From an uncultured Acetatifactor sp. (GTDB lineage Bacteria > Bacillota > Clostridia > Lachnospirales > Lachnospiraceae), in NCBI GenBank assembly GCA_949840885.1, contig CATKYJ010000005.1, forward strand, positions 62,001 to 126,000: 64,000 nucleotides of DNA, written 5' to 3'. A program made the position numbers and the translations under genes. Below the pieces are notes generated by a model that was not told the origin of the DNA, did not search any database, and saw nothing but the letters and a program-made list of their open reading frames with translations. Of the stretch, positions 35,268 through 43,819 are shown in pieces (position 1 is the stretch's first letter; each line of letters starts with the position of its first letter).

Positions 35268-35695
35268 ATTCTGTTTCCTTTCCTCTCTGTACTCTTGCAT
35301 CGCGTAAAGGCACAGGCTGCTTTGCCGATTTTTCCGCGCCTGTCAGTTATGTATGCTGACGGTCACTAAAACTTGCCATGAATGCTCTTCTTCATTGTGA
35401 CCCGGCTCACGAGCGAACGGCTTCCGGGAAACTGCTGCAAATTTTATCGCTCGTGCGTATAACTGCGATGTCGATTTTAAAATAATAACACAAACTTTAT
35501 TCCGCCGCAAGCATTTATTTAATTATTATTATTGATTCTATTTATCATAAAAACTTTTGAAAACCCTTATTTTCCGTATATATCAATATTTTCTTCAGAA
35601 AATTACTTGTCATATTTTTATTTATTTATATGTGTCTTTTTAATGTCTGTCCAACCTCAGGTTGGATGCCTTGAAAAAACATCAAATCACAGCTA
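35268..35695. other. Long leader/intergenic region upstream of the LeuA-AraC gene
   Basis: About 430 bp. It holds the 9-bp inverted repeat at 35408-35455 (listed separately), an AT-rich stretch from 35470 to 35640 and a compact palindrome TCCAACCT-C-AGGTTGGA at 35650-35666. I looked for a T-box (TGG-ACC antiterminator bulge) and for a leucine-rich leader peptide and found neither. Confidence 0.5.
35406..35455. repeat. Inverted repeat in the LeuA-AraC leader
   Basis: CACGAGCGA (35408-35416) and TCGCTCGTG (35447-35455), perfect 9-bp arms 30 bp apart. The left part CTCACGAGCGAACGG recurs exactly at 9043-9057 on the minus strand, and a related structure lies at 40561-40611. Confidence 0.7.
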
Positions 35696-36466
35696 TCAGG
35701 GCTGGCAGCTCCACTCATAGACCACATATTCATGGTCAAAATGATATCCCAGCTTCCGGGACAGGGCCACGGACCACAGGTTCTGGGCGTCCCAGCTGGG
35801 ATACCATCCCCTGTCCAGGCATTCCAGGATCAGCTTCGCGCCGCAGATATAGGCCAGCCCTTTCCTGCGATAGTCTGTTCTGGTATCGATCTCAATCTCT
35901 ATGCCGCCCGGATAGCCGGAATAAGAGGATGCCCCGGAGACCGGCTCTCCATCTTTGAGGATGACGACGCCCAAGCCATATTCCTGATAATGCTTATAAT
36001 CCCGGTACAGGGACACCCAGTCCCTGCACCATGGAATTTCCCGACAGCGAAAAAACAAAGCCTCGTCTATCCCTGCCAGCTCATAGCCTTTTGGCAGGTT
36101 GTCCACCGCTGCCTGAAGCTTTGGCCTGCAGAAAATATCCGGTTCCTTTTTGATGGCGTAACGGACTGTCTTTCGCACCGACTGCCCAAGACAATCCGCA
36201 ATCAGCTTTCCCCACTGCTCGTCCCGGGGCGTCAGAATCAGGAAGCTCTGCCCGCTCTTTCCCGGCCCCTCCAAGACCAGCTCCCTGTGAGGCTTTCCTG
36301 CAAAAAAGGCAAAATCTCCCAGAAGCGCCATGGCAGACTCAGGTTTTTCCGCGCTGTCTCCATAAATCTTTCCCATAACCCCCTGCAGGCATGACCACAC
36401 CATCGTCTCCTGCCAGCCCGCGAAAAGCCCCGAAGCATTTTTTGCCTGTTTTATCTCATGAATCAT
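35696..36466 (-). CDS. GNAT-family acetyltransferase (ZmaR-like)
   Basis: 256 aa. The C-terminal half has the acetyl-CoA motif: 'GGIEIEIDTRTDYRRKGLAY' (strand 4 and the Q/R-x-x-G-x-A loop) then 'CGAKLILECLDRGWYPSWDA'. The N-terminal half resembles the GNAT subfamily that includes the zwittermicin resistance protein. The substrate is unknown. AAAAAGGAG precedes the ATG. Confidence 0.85.
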   Translation of the reverse strand: MIHEIKQAKNASGLFAGWQETMVWSCLQGVMGKIYGDSAEKPESAMALLGDFAFFAGKPHRELVLEGPGKSGQSFLILTPRDEQWGKLIADCLGQSVRKTVRYAIKKEPDIFCRPKLQAAVDNLPKGYELAGIDEALFFRCREIPWCRDWVSLYRDYKHYQEYGLGVVILKDGEPVSGASSYSGYPGGIEIEIDTRTDYRRKGLAYICGAKLILECLDRGWYPSWDAQNLWSVALSRKLGYHFDHEYVVYEWSCQP

Positions 36467-36794
36467 CGCTGTCTCCTTTTTAACCTCTCTAATCGCAACA
36501 GTTCAGGTGGATTCCCGACCTGTTATATCTTATCACAAAGCCCCTCGAAAATCCATGGCCCGAGACGGCACAAAGCCCGAAAGCGGACGAAATGGCTGGC
36601 CGCCAGCGTATTCGCCGGGGCATCCGGGTGCCGGACGCTGTTGCAGAATGATTCCCCAAAATTTACGCGTAATTAGACTTTTCTATTGTGCAAAATATCA
36701 CTTTACTGGCACAATATTTGTGATATAATCTTTTCGAGTGGATCGGGCTGCCCACAGCTCTTCCATGATATCAAACAGAAAGAGTGAACGGACT
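36467..36794. other. Divergent intergenic region of GNAT and antiporter genes
   Basis: About 330 bp. It contains the antiporter promoter described at 36685-36729; the remaining 200 bp show no coding sequence or repeat I can support. Confidence 0.5.
36685..36729 (+). promoter_or_regulatory. Promoter and possible operator of the antiporter
   Basis: TTTACT (36702-36707), 16 bp, TATAAT (36724-36729). The inverted repeat ATTGTGC (36685-36691) / GCACAAT (36709-36715) encloses the -35 element and might bind a regulator. Confidence 0.55.
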
Positions 36795-37979
36795 ATGGAA
36801 ACCTACAGTATTTTTAAGGATCTGGCAATTATTATCATCTTCGCGAAGATTTTCGGCATACTGGCCAGAAAGTGCAAGGCCCCCCAGGTGGTGGGGGAAA
36901 TCATCGCAGGCCTCCTGATCGGCCCGAGCTTGCTGGGGCTGGTGCAGCAGTCGGATTTCCTGACACGCATGGCGGAAATCGGCGTGGTGCTTTTAATGTT
37001 CTCCGCGGGGCTGGAGACAAACCTGAAAGAGCTGATGAAGACCGGGCCTGTGGCTTTCTTAATCGCCTGTTCCGGCGTATTCGTCCCTTTGCTGGGAGGA
37101 GCGCTTCTGTACATGGGCTTTTACGGCGCAGCTCCCTGGGGGTCGGAGGAATTCTACAAAGCCGTGTTCATGGGTGTTATCATGACGGCTACCAGTGTCA
37201 GCATCACGGTGCAGTCTCTGAAAGAGATGGGAAAGCTGAAAGGCAAAGTAGGCACCACCATCCTAAGTGCCGCCATCATCGACGATGTCATCGGCATCAT
37301 CGTGCTGACTTTTGTAATCGGCTTCAAGAATCCGCAATCCAACCCCGGAAGCGTAGTCTTATCTACGGTACTGTTCTTTATCACCGCATTGGTGGCAGGC
37401 TTCATTGTCTACAAGGTATTCAAAAAGCTGGATGAACGGTATCCCCACACCCAGAGAATCCCCATTCTGGGCCTGGCGCTTTGCTTTTTCTTTGCCTATG
37501 CGGCAGAAGCGTACTTCGGAATCGCAGATATTACCGGCGCCTATGTGGCGGGTATCGTCCTGTGTTCCATCCGGGACTCCTCTTACATAGACCGCAAGAT
37601 GGAGGTCAGCTCCTATATCATCTTCGGACCGGTATTCTTCGCCAGCATCGGCCTGAAGACCAGCATCAACAATGTCAGCATCGGAATTTTACTGTTCTCA
37701 TTAGGATTTGTCATAGTGGCGCTGTTCACCAAGATCATCGGCTGCGGCCTGATGGCCAAAGTCTGCCGCTTCTCTTACCAGGACTGCCTTAAGATCGGCG
37801 TGGGCATGATGACCAGGGGAGAGGTAGCGCTGATCGTGGCACAGAAAGGATTGTCCGTAGGGCTATTGACTCCTGAATATTTTACGGCAGTCATCCTGCT
37901 GATCATTGTATCCAGCATCTCCACACCGATTATCCTGAAACTCCTATACGCAAAGGATAAAGAAACAGCGGCCGCATGA
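36795..37979 (+). CDS. CPA2-family cation:proton antiporter
   Basis: 394 aa, about 12 membrane helices. 'GEIIAGLLIGPSLLG', 'MTATSVSITVQSL' and 'AAIIDDVIGIIVL' (the paired Asp of electrogenic CPA2 exchangers) identify a NapA/KefB-type Na+(K+)/H+ antiporter. It ends after the membrane domain, with no RCK/TrkA nucleotide-binding domain. The ATG at 36795 was chosen by alignment to the family; its ribosome binding site is weak. Confidence 0.92.
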   Translation: METYSIFKDLAIIIIFAKIFGILARKCKAPQVVGEIIAGLLIGPSLLGLVQQSDFLTRMAEIGVVLLMFSAGLETNLKELMKTGPVAFLIACSGVFVPLLGGALLYMGFYGAAPWGSEEFYKAVFMGVIMTATSVSITVQSLKEMGKLKGKVGTTILSAAIIDDVIGIIVLTFVIGFKNPQSNPGSVVLSTVLFFITALVAGFIVYKVFKKLDERYPHTQRIPILGLALCFFFAYAAEAYFGIADITGAYVAGIVLCSIRDSSYIDRKMEVSSYIIFGPVFFASIGLKTSINNVSIGILLFSLGFVIVALFTKIIGCGLMAKVCRFSYQDCLKIGVGMMTRGEVALIVAQKGLSVGLLTPEYFTAVILLIIVSSISTPIILKLLYAKDKETAAA

Positions 37980-37990
37980 GCCGCTGTTTT
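37963..37990 (+). terminator. Terminator overlapping the antiporter stop codon
   Basis: AAACAGCGGC / GCCGCTGTTT with a 7-nt loop that contains the TGA stop; flanked by A and T runs so it can act for prs on the other strand too. Confidence 0.8.
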
Positions 37991-38070
37991 CATGCCGTTT
38001 TCGTTCAGGCTTCTTCCCGCTTTCGCTTCGTTCGCATCCATACGGCCTCAGGCGCTGACGCCGTCCTGCT

Positions 38071-39177
38071 CTATTTGTCCTTACATAGCAGTCTGTGAAT
38101 CTTCTCATGAGGATCCAGCAGCTTCGAGATAGACTCGCCGGCATTCACGGAATGGATGTAAATGGCAATGTATTTCGTGATATCCACTTCCTTATACCAC
38201 AGTGCATTCCGGATTTCCTCCCGGCGGTAGGACGCGTTGGTGATGAACACCGCCTCCAGTACTTTCTTCCGGTAAGCTTCGTCAAACTTCTCGATCCCTT
38301 CCGTAAACAGAGCAAAAGTCGCCGCCGCAAAGACCCTCCTGGCCCCCTGCTTCTTACAGTACTTCGCCACGTCCAGCATAGTGGTGCCGGAGCAGATCAT
38401 GTCGTCCACAATGAACACATCTTTATTCTTCACGCTGGGGCCGATGTATTTATGCACATCCACTACATAATTACCGCCCACCACTTTTGTCCTGGATCTG
38501 CGTTTATAGAAAATGCCCATATCCAGCCCAAGCTCATTGGTATATTTATAATTTCGTGTGGTAGCGCCTAAATCAGGAGAAATAAACAGCGAATTATCCT
38601 CGGAAAACACAATATCCGGATAATTACGTTTGATAGCCTTAATCACTTGATAGATAGGAAACAGATCGTCAAAACCGTTGTAGGGCACGGCATTCGCCAC
38701 CCTGTTGTCATGGACGTCAAAAGCCGTGATATTCTTCACGCCGATATTCTCCAGCTCCCGCAGCGCCATAGCGCAGTCTAAGGACTCCCTGGAAATCCGT
38801 CTGTCCTGCCTGCTGGCATACAGAAGCGGCGAGATCACGTTGACCCGGAATGCTTTTCCGCCGATGGCGGAAACCGTTCTTTTCAGATTCTGGAAATGCT
38901 CGTCCGGCGACATGGGTATAGTCTGTCCGTACATCTGATAGCTGCAGGAATAATTCCCCACATCCACCAGGATATACACGTCCGCTCCTCGGACCGTGTC
39001 CTCCAGCACCGCTTTCGCATCGCCTGTGGAAAACCGCACGATCTGAGAATTTACCACATGACATGCCTCTTTGTTGTAGGTTTCCCGCAAATAATACTCA
39101 ATCTTGCCTGCCAACTCTTCTGTCCCGTACAATGGGATCAGTACGATGGGAGTGGAATGGTTTGCCAATGGGCTCAT
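38071..39177 (-). CDS. prs: Ribose-phosphate pyrophosphokinase (PRPP synthetase)
   Basis: 368 aa. Makes PRPP from ribose-5-phosphate and ATP. PRPP-binding loop 'VFIVDDMICSGTTMLDVAKY', ATP/metal region 'ITAFDVHDN' and flexible loop region 'DLGATTRNYKYT' are in the expected order. It is longer than the 310-320 aa of classical enzymes and diverges in the catalytic loops, which I recall as a Lachnospiraceae-type variant. AAGGAGG lies 6 bp before the ATG. Confidence 0.87.
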   Translation of the reverse strand: MSPLANHSTPIVLIPLYGTEELAGKIEYYLRETYNKEACHVVNSQIVRFSTGDAKAVLEDTVRGADVYILVDVGNYSCSYQMYGQTIPMSPDEHFQNLKRTVSAIGGKAFRVNVISPLLYASRQDRRISRESLDCAMALRELENIGVKNITAFDVHDNRVANAVPYNGFDDLFPIYQVIKAIKRNYPDIVFSEDNSLFISPDLGATTRNYKYTNELGLDMGIFYKRRSRTKVVGGNYVVDVHKYIGPSVKNKDVFIVDDMICSGTTMLDVAKYCKKQGARRVFAAATFALFTEGIEKFDEAYRKKVLEAVFITNASYRREEIRNALWYKEVDITKYIAIYIHSVNAGESISKLLDPHEKIHRLLCKDK

Positions 39178-39439
39178 GTCTTCCTCCTTATGCTGTAATC
39201 GAAAGTTGTCGGGGTAGCTATTATCAGTGTATCTTATTTCTCCCCGGTTTACAAGCCCAAAACGCGAAACCTTAACTCAAGCATCTCTTTTATCCCCATT
39301 CAAGCAACTCTTGATTCCAATTTTACATCGGATAGGCTATACTGGGAACCATGGAACTGCGGCAGAGCCATAAACGGCAGCCGCTTCCTGCCACCATCCG
39401 CGGAAAGGAAAATATTTCACACGAAAAAGGAGAAGCATT

Positions 39440-40516
39440 ATGTTTGATACCATGAAAGTAGCAAAGAAAATCAGAGAAGCCAGAATCTCCCGGAACATGA
39501 CCCAGATGAATCTGGCGGACGCCATGGAGGTCAGCTATCAGGCCGTCTCCAACTGGGAGCGGGGCAACTCCATGCCGGACATCAGCAAGCTGGAGCAGCT
39601 CTGCCGAATACTGGATATCAGCCTGGAGGAGCTTCTGGGCACGGACAGCACCTCCAAAGTGCTGAACCGTATCATAGAAAAGGAGGAATCCCCCATGGCA
39701 GATGCGGAACCGATCACCATGGAGCAAATTCAGGAGGTGGCTCCCATCCTGCCGCCTGCCGATGTGGAGCGGCTGGTAGACGACCGCCTGGACAGCCAGG
39801 CGGATACCGAAGAACTTGACCTGAATGCAATCACAGGCCTGGCTCCCTTTCTGGATGAGGAATACCTGGATGCCCTCGTCAAAAGAGTCCATGTGCGCAG
39901 CCTGAAAGAGCTCTCGGGGCTGGCCCCTTTCCTTGGCAGCGATACCCTGGACGCTCTGGCGGAAAATGCGGAGGCATTAGAAGACATGTCCGCAATCATT
40001 TGTCTGGCTCCCTTTTTAAGCGGGAAGACCCTGGACAAACTTGTCCGCAGGATGCTGCCCCTGAACGACTGGCACGGCATCTTGGGGCTGGCTCCTTTCC
40101 TTAGCAGCGATACCCTGGACGCTCTGGTGGAGGACCTGGAAAAGACGGAAGACATGGCCAGCCTCATTGGCCTGGCTCCCTTTTTAAGCGGGAAAGCCCT
40201 GGACAAGCTCGTCCGCAGGATGCTGCCCCTGAACGACTGGCACGGCATCTTGGGGCTGGCTCCTTTCCTTAGCAGCGATACCCTGGACGCTCTGGTAGAA
40301 AGCGCAGACCCGGAGAAAGACATGTCCTGCATCACCTCCCTTGCGCCGTTCCTGTGCGAAGAGACCTTAGGAAAATTTCTGGAAAAACTGCCTGACGATG
40401 CGGACATCTCCGGGCTATACCCTTTCCTGTCTCAGAAAACCCTGCAGCAAATGGCGGAACGGCTTATGCGGGGCGGAGATATCCATAAGCTGAAGTCCAT
40501 TGTGCCGTTTCTTTGA
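39440..40516 (+). CDS. XRE-family protein with tandem 'LAPFL' helical repeats
   Basis: 358 aa. Residues 7-67 are a complete XRE helix-turn-helix ('NMTQMNLADAMEVSYQAVSN' as the DNA-reading pair, then 'LEQLCRILDISLEELLG'). From about residue 95 to the end run nine or ten units of 27-28 residues with the core 'GLAPFLSSDTLDALVE', predicted as stacked helices (alpha-solenoid). Two blocks of 56 residues are nearly identical. I know no characterised family with this repeat. Such solenoids usually bind a protein or peptide, so a ligand-sensing regulator is a fair guess. AAGGAG precedes the ATG. Confidence 0.8.
   Translation: MFDTMKVAKKIREARISRNMTQMNLADAMEVSYQAVSNWERGNSMPDISKLEQLCRILDISLEELLGTDSTSKVLNRIIEKEESPMADAEPITMEQIQEVAPILPPADVERLVDDRLDSQADTEELDLNAITGLAPFLDEEYLDALVKRVHVRSLKELSGLAPFLGSDTLDALAENAEALEDMSAIICLAPFLSGKTLDKLVRRMLPLNDWHGILGLAPFLSSDTLDALVEDLEKTEDMASLIGLAPFLSGKALDKLVRRMLPLNDWHGILGLAPFLSSDTLDALVESADPEKDMSCITSLAPFLCEETLGKFLEKLPDDADISGLYPFLSQKTLQQMAERLMRGGDIHKLKSIVPFL
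40004..40298. repeat. 168-bp tandem duplication inside the LAPFL gene
   Basis: The stretch from CTGGCTCCCTTTTTAAG (40004) to about 40130 recurs from 40172 to about 40298 with very few differences, offset exactly 168 bp (56 codons, two protein repeats). Confidence 0.9.
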
Positions 40517-40560
40517 GGGAAGTATCTGTTGACCATCGCTAAATTTGCCAAGTCAGCCGG

Positions 40561-40611
40561 CTCACCAGCGTGAGTTCCTATAAGCCAATAGCAGACTTTA
40601 CCGCTGGTGAG
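40561..40611. repeat. Inverted repeat between convergent genes
   Basis: CTCACCAGCG (40561-40570) and CGCTGGTGAG (40602-40611), perfect 10-bp arms 31 bp apart. Layout and sequence resemble the element in the LeuA-AraC leader (CTCACgAGCG, 30-bp gap; also shared are the CAaA/CAgA-cTTTA stretch before the right arm and ATAA after it). It could act as a factor-independent terminator, but no T run follows. Confidence 0.65.
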
Positions 40612-40626
40612 CATAAGCCTGCCCGG

Positions 40627-41676
40627 CTACTCCTGCCTGCCCCTGCGCCTCTCCAGGCTCATGTCGGCCTGGTAGATGATGATAAACCCCAGCGGCCCGC
40701 CGATGATGCCCCACATGCCGAACAGCTTTATGCCGGCGTAGATGGACAGCAGGATGGCTATGGGCGAAACTCCGATCCTCTTTCCGATGAGCCTGGGCTC
40801 CAAAAGCTCCCGGATGAAGATGCAGGCTACATATACCAGCAGACACACCGCCCCTCTGACATAGTTCCCGCCGAAAAACTGCTGTATGGACAAAGGCACC
40901 AGCACCACCCCTGTGCCGATAAAGGGCAGGGCGTCCAGGAACCCTGCCAGCAGCCCCCAGAGAAGTCCATTGCGGATGCCGCTGACGGCAAGGGCTGCTG
41001 CGGCCGCTGCCCCGATGATGCTCATGATAATGATCTGGGCTTTCACAAAAGTGGCGATATAGCGGATGATGCCGCAGATGATTTCCAGATACACATAGCA
41101 CTCTTCCCGCTCCAGCAGCTTATTCATGAAATTGTCGTAGTCCTTTGCCAGGAGCACTGACGCGATGAGAAAGGTAACCAGAAATCCGCCTATGGAGGCG
41201 AATGTCTTCACATAGGCCAGAGACTGGGACAGCATCCCCGGCAGGAACTGGAGCTGGAAGTAGTCAACGGCATCCTGAATCCTGGCCAAGAGGAGCTGTT
41301 CCAGATACACATTGTCTATCCGCAGCGTCCGCCCCACCACATCGCAGATGTCATGGATAAAATGGGACAGCTCCTCCCCCAGGGAGTCCAGCCCCTCCAC
41401 CAAAACAGGGAGGCTTCCGATGATCCAGGAGAGGAGGATCCACAGAAGCACTGCCAGAATCCCGCAGGCCAGCAGCAATAGGAGCAATGTCCCGATCTGC
41501 CGGTGAATCTTAAGCTTTTTCTGCAGCTTCTGGAGCAGGGGGCCAAAGATGGTGACGAACAGCATGGCCGCCAGCACCGGAGCCGTCAGCGGCGTGATGA
41601 ATTTCAGGAAAAAATAAACTGCCCCCGCCAAAAGGAGCAGTGTGGCCAGCCTGTTTTCTTTGATTTTTTCTACCAT
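40627..41676 (-). CDS. AI-2E-family (PF01594) membrane permease
   Basis: 349 aa. Hydrophobic N-terminal helix pair, a long amphipathic middle region, then the family block 'LLWGLLAGFLDALPFIGTG' and 'EPRLIGKRIGVSPIAILLSI'. Members have been linked to autoinducer-2 export or Na+/H+ exchange (YtvI-like proteins in sporulation); which applies here is unknown. I use the ATG at 41676 with GGTGA before it; an ATG at 41688 is an alternative. Confidence 0.88.
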   Translation of the reverse strand: MVEKIKENRLATLLLLAGAVYFFLKFITPLTAPVLAAMLFVTIFGPLLQKLQKKLKIHRQIGTLLLLLLACGILAVLLWILLSWIIGSLPVLVEGLDSLGEELSHFIHDICDVVGRTLRIDNVYLEQLLLARIQDAVDYFQLQFLPGMLSQSLAYVKTFASIGGFLVTFLIASVLLAKDYDNFMNKLLEREECYVYLEIICGIIRYIATFVKAQIIIMSIIGAAAAAALAVSGIRNGLLWGLLAGFLDALPFIGTGVVLVPLSIQQFFGGNYVRGAVCLLVYVACIFIRELLEPRLIGKRIGVSPIAILLSIYAGIKLFGMWGIIGGPLGFIIIYQADMSLERRRGRQE

Positions 41677-41785
41677 ACGAATCACCATGCCTTTCCGAAG
41701 CCTGCCCGCGCCATATCCTGCGCCCGAATCGGTGTCTCGTATTAGTATGCTGTTTTTCCGGAAAATCATAAGGAATTGCAAAAAA

Positions 41786-42682
41786 TTAATTTAGCAATTC
41801 CTGAGAAAAAGAGGAAAATGCCGGATTCTCCGGTTTTATCTGAAAGTCCATTTTCTTTTTGGCTGCCGGGTGCACGAAAGCCAGCTGACAGGCGCAGAGC
41901 GCAACGCTTCGAATGCCAAGCCTCCCGGCCAAAGCTTTCGTCTCCTCTGTGCCGTATTTTACGTCCCCTAAAAGCGGCATTCCCGCATGGGCCATCTGTG
42001 CCCGGATCTGATGGAACCGGCCCGTGAGGATGTTGACCTCCGCCAGCGCAAGTCCCGGCTGCTCCTGCACTTGCAGGATTCGGTACTCCAGTTCCGCCCT
42101 GCGGGCTTTCTGCTTCTGTCCTGTACCGGAATGTGGCTCTTGTCCTTTCAGGCTGTCCCCATTGTCCCAGTCATCTGCGCTGTTTTGGCTATCCCCGCCG
42201 ACCCGGCAGACACAGCCGTCCTGATTACCAGAATCCCTTTCCGCGACTACAGCCACATAATCCGTATGCTTTCCGTTTTTCACCGCCTGTTTGTACAGAT
42301 AATCCGTCAGCCGTCCTTTCCTGTCTGCCGGTATGCCGCATAGTACCGCATAGTACCGCTTGCAGAATGTGCCCTCATCGCTTTGGCCTGACAGCTTCCG
42401 CAGCTGTCCGGTCAGCGCGGCGGCGCCGGCTTTGGTCTTCGCGAATACCAGTATCCCCTCCACGGGCTGATCCAGACGGTGGACGATCCCCAGATAAGGC
42501 TCCCCATGCCCGCCTGGCATCCCATTGCCGCGCCTGCCGGCGCTTTCTCCATTCCCGCGCCGCAGATAATTCTTAAGTTCACTGACTACGTCCTGCTGCC
42601 CCGGCCGGGCGGTCTGCACCGCAATTCCGGCCGGCTTACGCACTACGATTATTTCCTTGTCTTCGTAAAGGATCTCACTCAA
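41786..42682 (-). CDS. RluA-family pseudouridine synthase
   Basis: 298 aa. Converts uridine to pseudouridine in rRNA or tRNA. Catalytic Asp in 'GIVHRLDQPVEGILVFAKT', and 'LTGRFHQIRAQMAHAGMPLLG' is the conserved second motif. No S4 domain at the N-terminus. A hydrophilic insert near residues 145-195 ('DSGNQDGCVCRVGGDSQNS') is unusual. The start is TTG at 42682 with AGAGGG before it. Confidence 0.9.
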   Translation of the reverse strand: MSEILYEDKEIIVVRKPAGIAVQTARPGQQDVVSELKNYLRRGNGESAGRRGNGMPGGHGEPYLGIVHRLDQPVEGILVFAKTKAGAAALTGQLRKLSGQSDEGTFCKRYYAVLCGIPADRKGRLTDYLYKQAVKNGKHTDYVAVVAERDSGNQDGCVCRVGGDSQNSADDWDNGDSLKGQEPHSGTGQKQKARRAELEYRILQVQEQPGLALAEVNILTGRFHQIRAQMAHAGMPLLGDVKYGTEETKALAGRLGIRSVALCACQLAFVHPAAKKKMDFQIKPENPAFSSFSQELLN

Positions 42683-42849
42683 CTTTGCCCTCTTCCCGCC
42701 ATGCTGCCTCCGGTGCCGGCGCCGCTCTCAACGGCGCTGGCCTTGAATGAACCGATGCAGGCATTCTTCTGTGTGTATTCTTCTGTGTGCAATCTGGATT
42801 TTCAGATGATTTTACCACAGTATGCCGCCTCAGGGCAATAGGCAATGTT

Positions 42850-43728
42850 CTATTCCGCCAGGGAAATCAGATATTCTCCCACCTTGCGCAGGTGTATCCA
42901 CAGGGAATCCCGCAGATACTCCGGGACATGGGTTCCCATTCTGACCACCTCGAAGCTGAAATCACCCTGATAGCCGATTTCTTTCAGCGCCGGCATGATG
43001 GCCTCCCAGTTCACATTTCCCAGGTAAGGCAGCCTGTGCTCGTCGAATTCGCCCCGGTTGTCATGCACATGGGTGACTTTCAGGCGATGCCCCATATACC
43101 TGAGGCAGGGCGTCTGATCTTTGTATACAAGGTTGGCATGGCCAAAGTCCCAGCAGATGCCTACGTTTTCATGCCTCTCGGCCAGAGTGTCCACCAGGTC
43201 GCAGAGCTGCTCCACCCCGGCGCAGTAGCTGCGCTTGAAGCCCTGCCCCGGAAAATCCGCCATGTTTTCTATACAGATTCCCACTCCGTATTTTTCGGCA
43301 AATTCCAGATGTCTGGAAAAATATTCTATATTCTTTTGCTTTGAGACTTCCTGCATGCTGGCGGCAAAATCCGTGGCAGGATGGGACACTGTCCATTTTG
43401 CCCCCAGAATATGGGCGCAGACAATGGATCTTCTGGCGATTTCTTCCGTATCTTCAATAATCCCTGTCGCGGGATGGCAGAAATTGTAATAGGGCATGTG
43501 AGCCTGCACGAATGTGATTCCCAGGCTGTCCGCCTCCTCCCGCATGGATTTGGCCCAGTCCTCCCACTTATCGGTACGAAGCGGGGAGGACGGATTCCCC
43601 GCTGAGCAGAAAATGGCGTCCAGGTTCCGATACCCCAGAGCGGCATAGCGGCGCAGATCCTCCCTGTAAGCCTGATAGCTGCCGTCATCCTCGTATATAA
43701 AGAAATTTACCGTTGTCGATAATCGCAT
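42850..43728 (-). CDS. Sugar phosphate isomerase/epimerase-like TIM barrel
   Basis: 292 aa, AP-endonuclease-2/xylose-isomerase fold. Metal-binding residues in 'GVGICIENMAD' (Glu), 'GICWDFGHANL' (Asp, His), 'VTHVHDNRGEFDEHRLPYLG' (His, Asp) and 'FSFEVVRM' (Glu) are all present. Substrate unknown. It lies 91 bp after namZ in the putative MurNAc salvage locus, suggesting an amino-sugar or its product. The ATG at 43728 follows GGAGGAGAGG. Confidence 0.87.
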   Translation of the reverse strand: MRLSTTVNFFIYEDDGSYQAYREDLRRYAALGYRNLDAIFCSAGNPSSPLRTDKWEDWAKSMREEADSLGITFVQAHMPYYNFCHPATGIIEDTEEIARRSIVCAHILGAKWTVSHPATDFAASMQEVSKQKNIEYFSRHLEFAEKYGVGICIENMADFPGQGFKRSYCAGVEQLCDLVDTLAERHENVGICWDFGHANLVYKDQTPCLRYMGHRLKVTHVHDNRGEFDEHRLPYLGNVNWEAIMPALKEIGYQGDFSFEVVRMGTHVPEYLRDSLWIHLRKVGEYLISLAE

Positions 43729-43819
43729 TTCCCTCTCCTCCATAACTTTTATTGTACTTCCAGGCATGCCGCCCGGGGCGGCACATACGCCGGAAAACAA
43801 TTTCCGGTGTTAAGGACAA

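Noticed and set aside
33249..35369. 706-codon plus-strand open frame
   Set aside because: It is antisense to the LeuA-AraC gene over nearly its whole length, lacks a ribosome binding site and shows His/Leu/Gly-rich composition without any recognisable motif, as expected from reading a GC-rich gene backwards.
35268..35560. T-box or leucine attenuator in the LeuA-AraC leader
   Set aside because: No conserved T-box bulge sequence and no leader peptide with leucine codons; the only short frame (about eight codons) has none.
39840..40500. CRISPR-like array
   Set aside because: The repeats are in-frame protein repeats with no short identical repeat/unique spacer alternation and no cas genes nearby.
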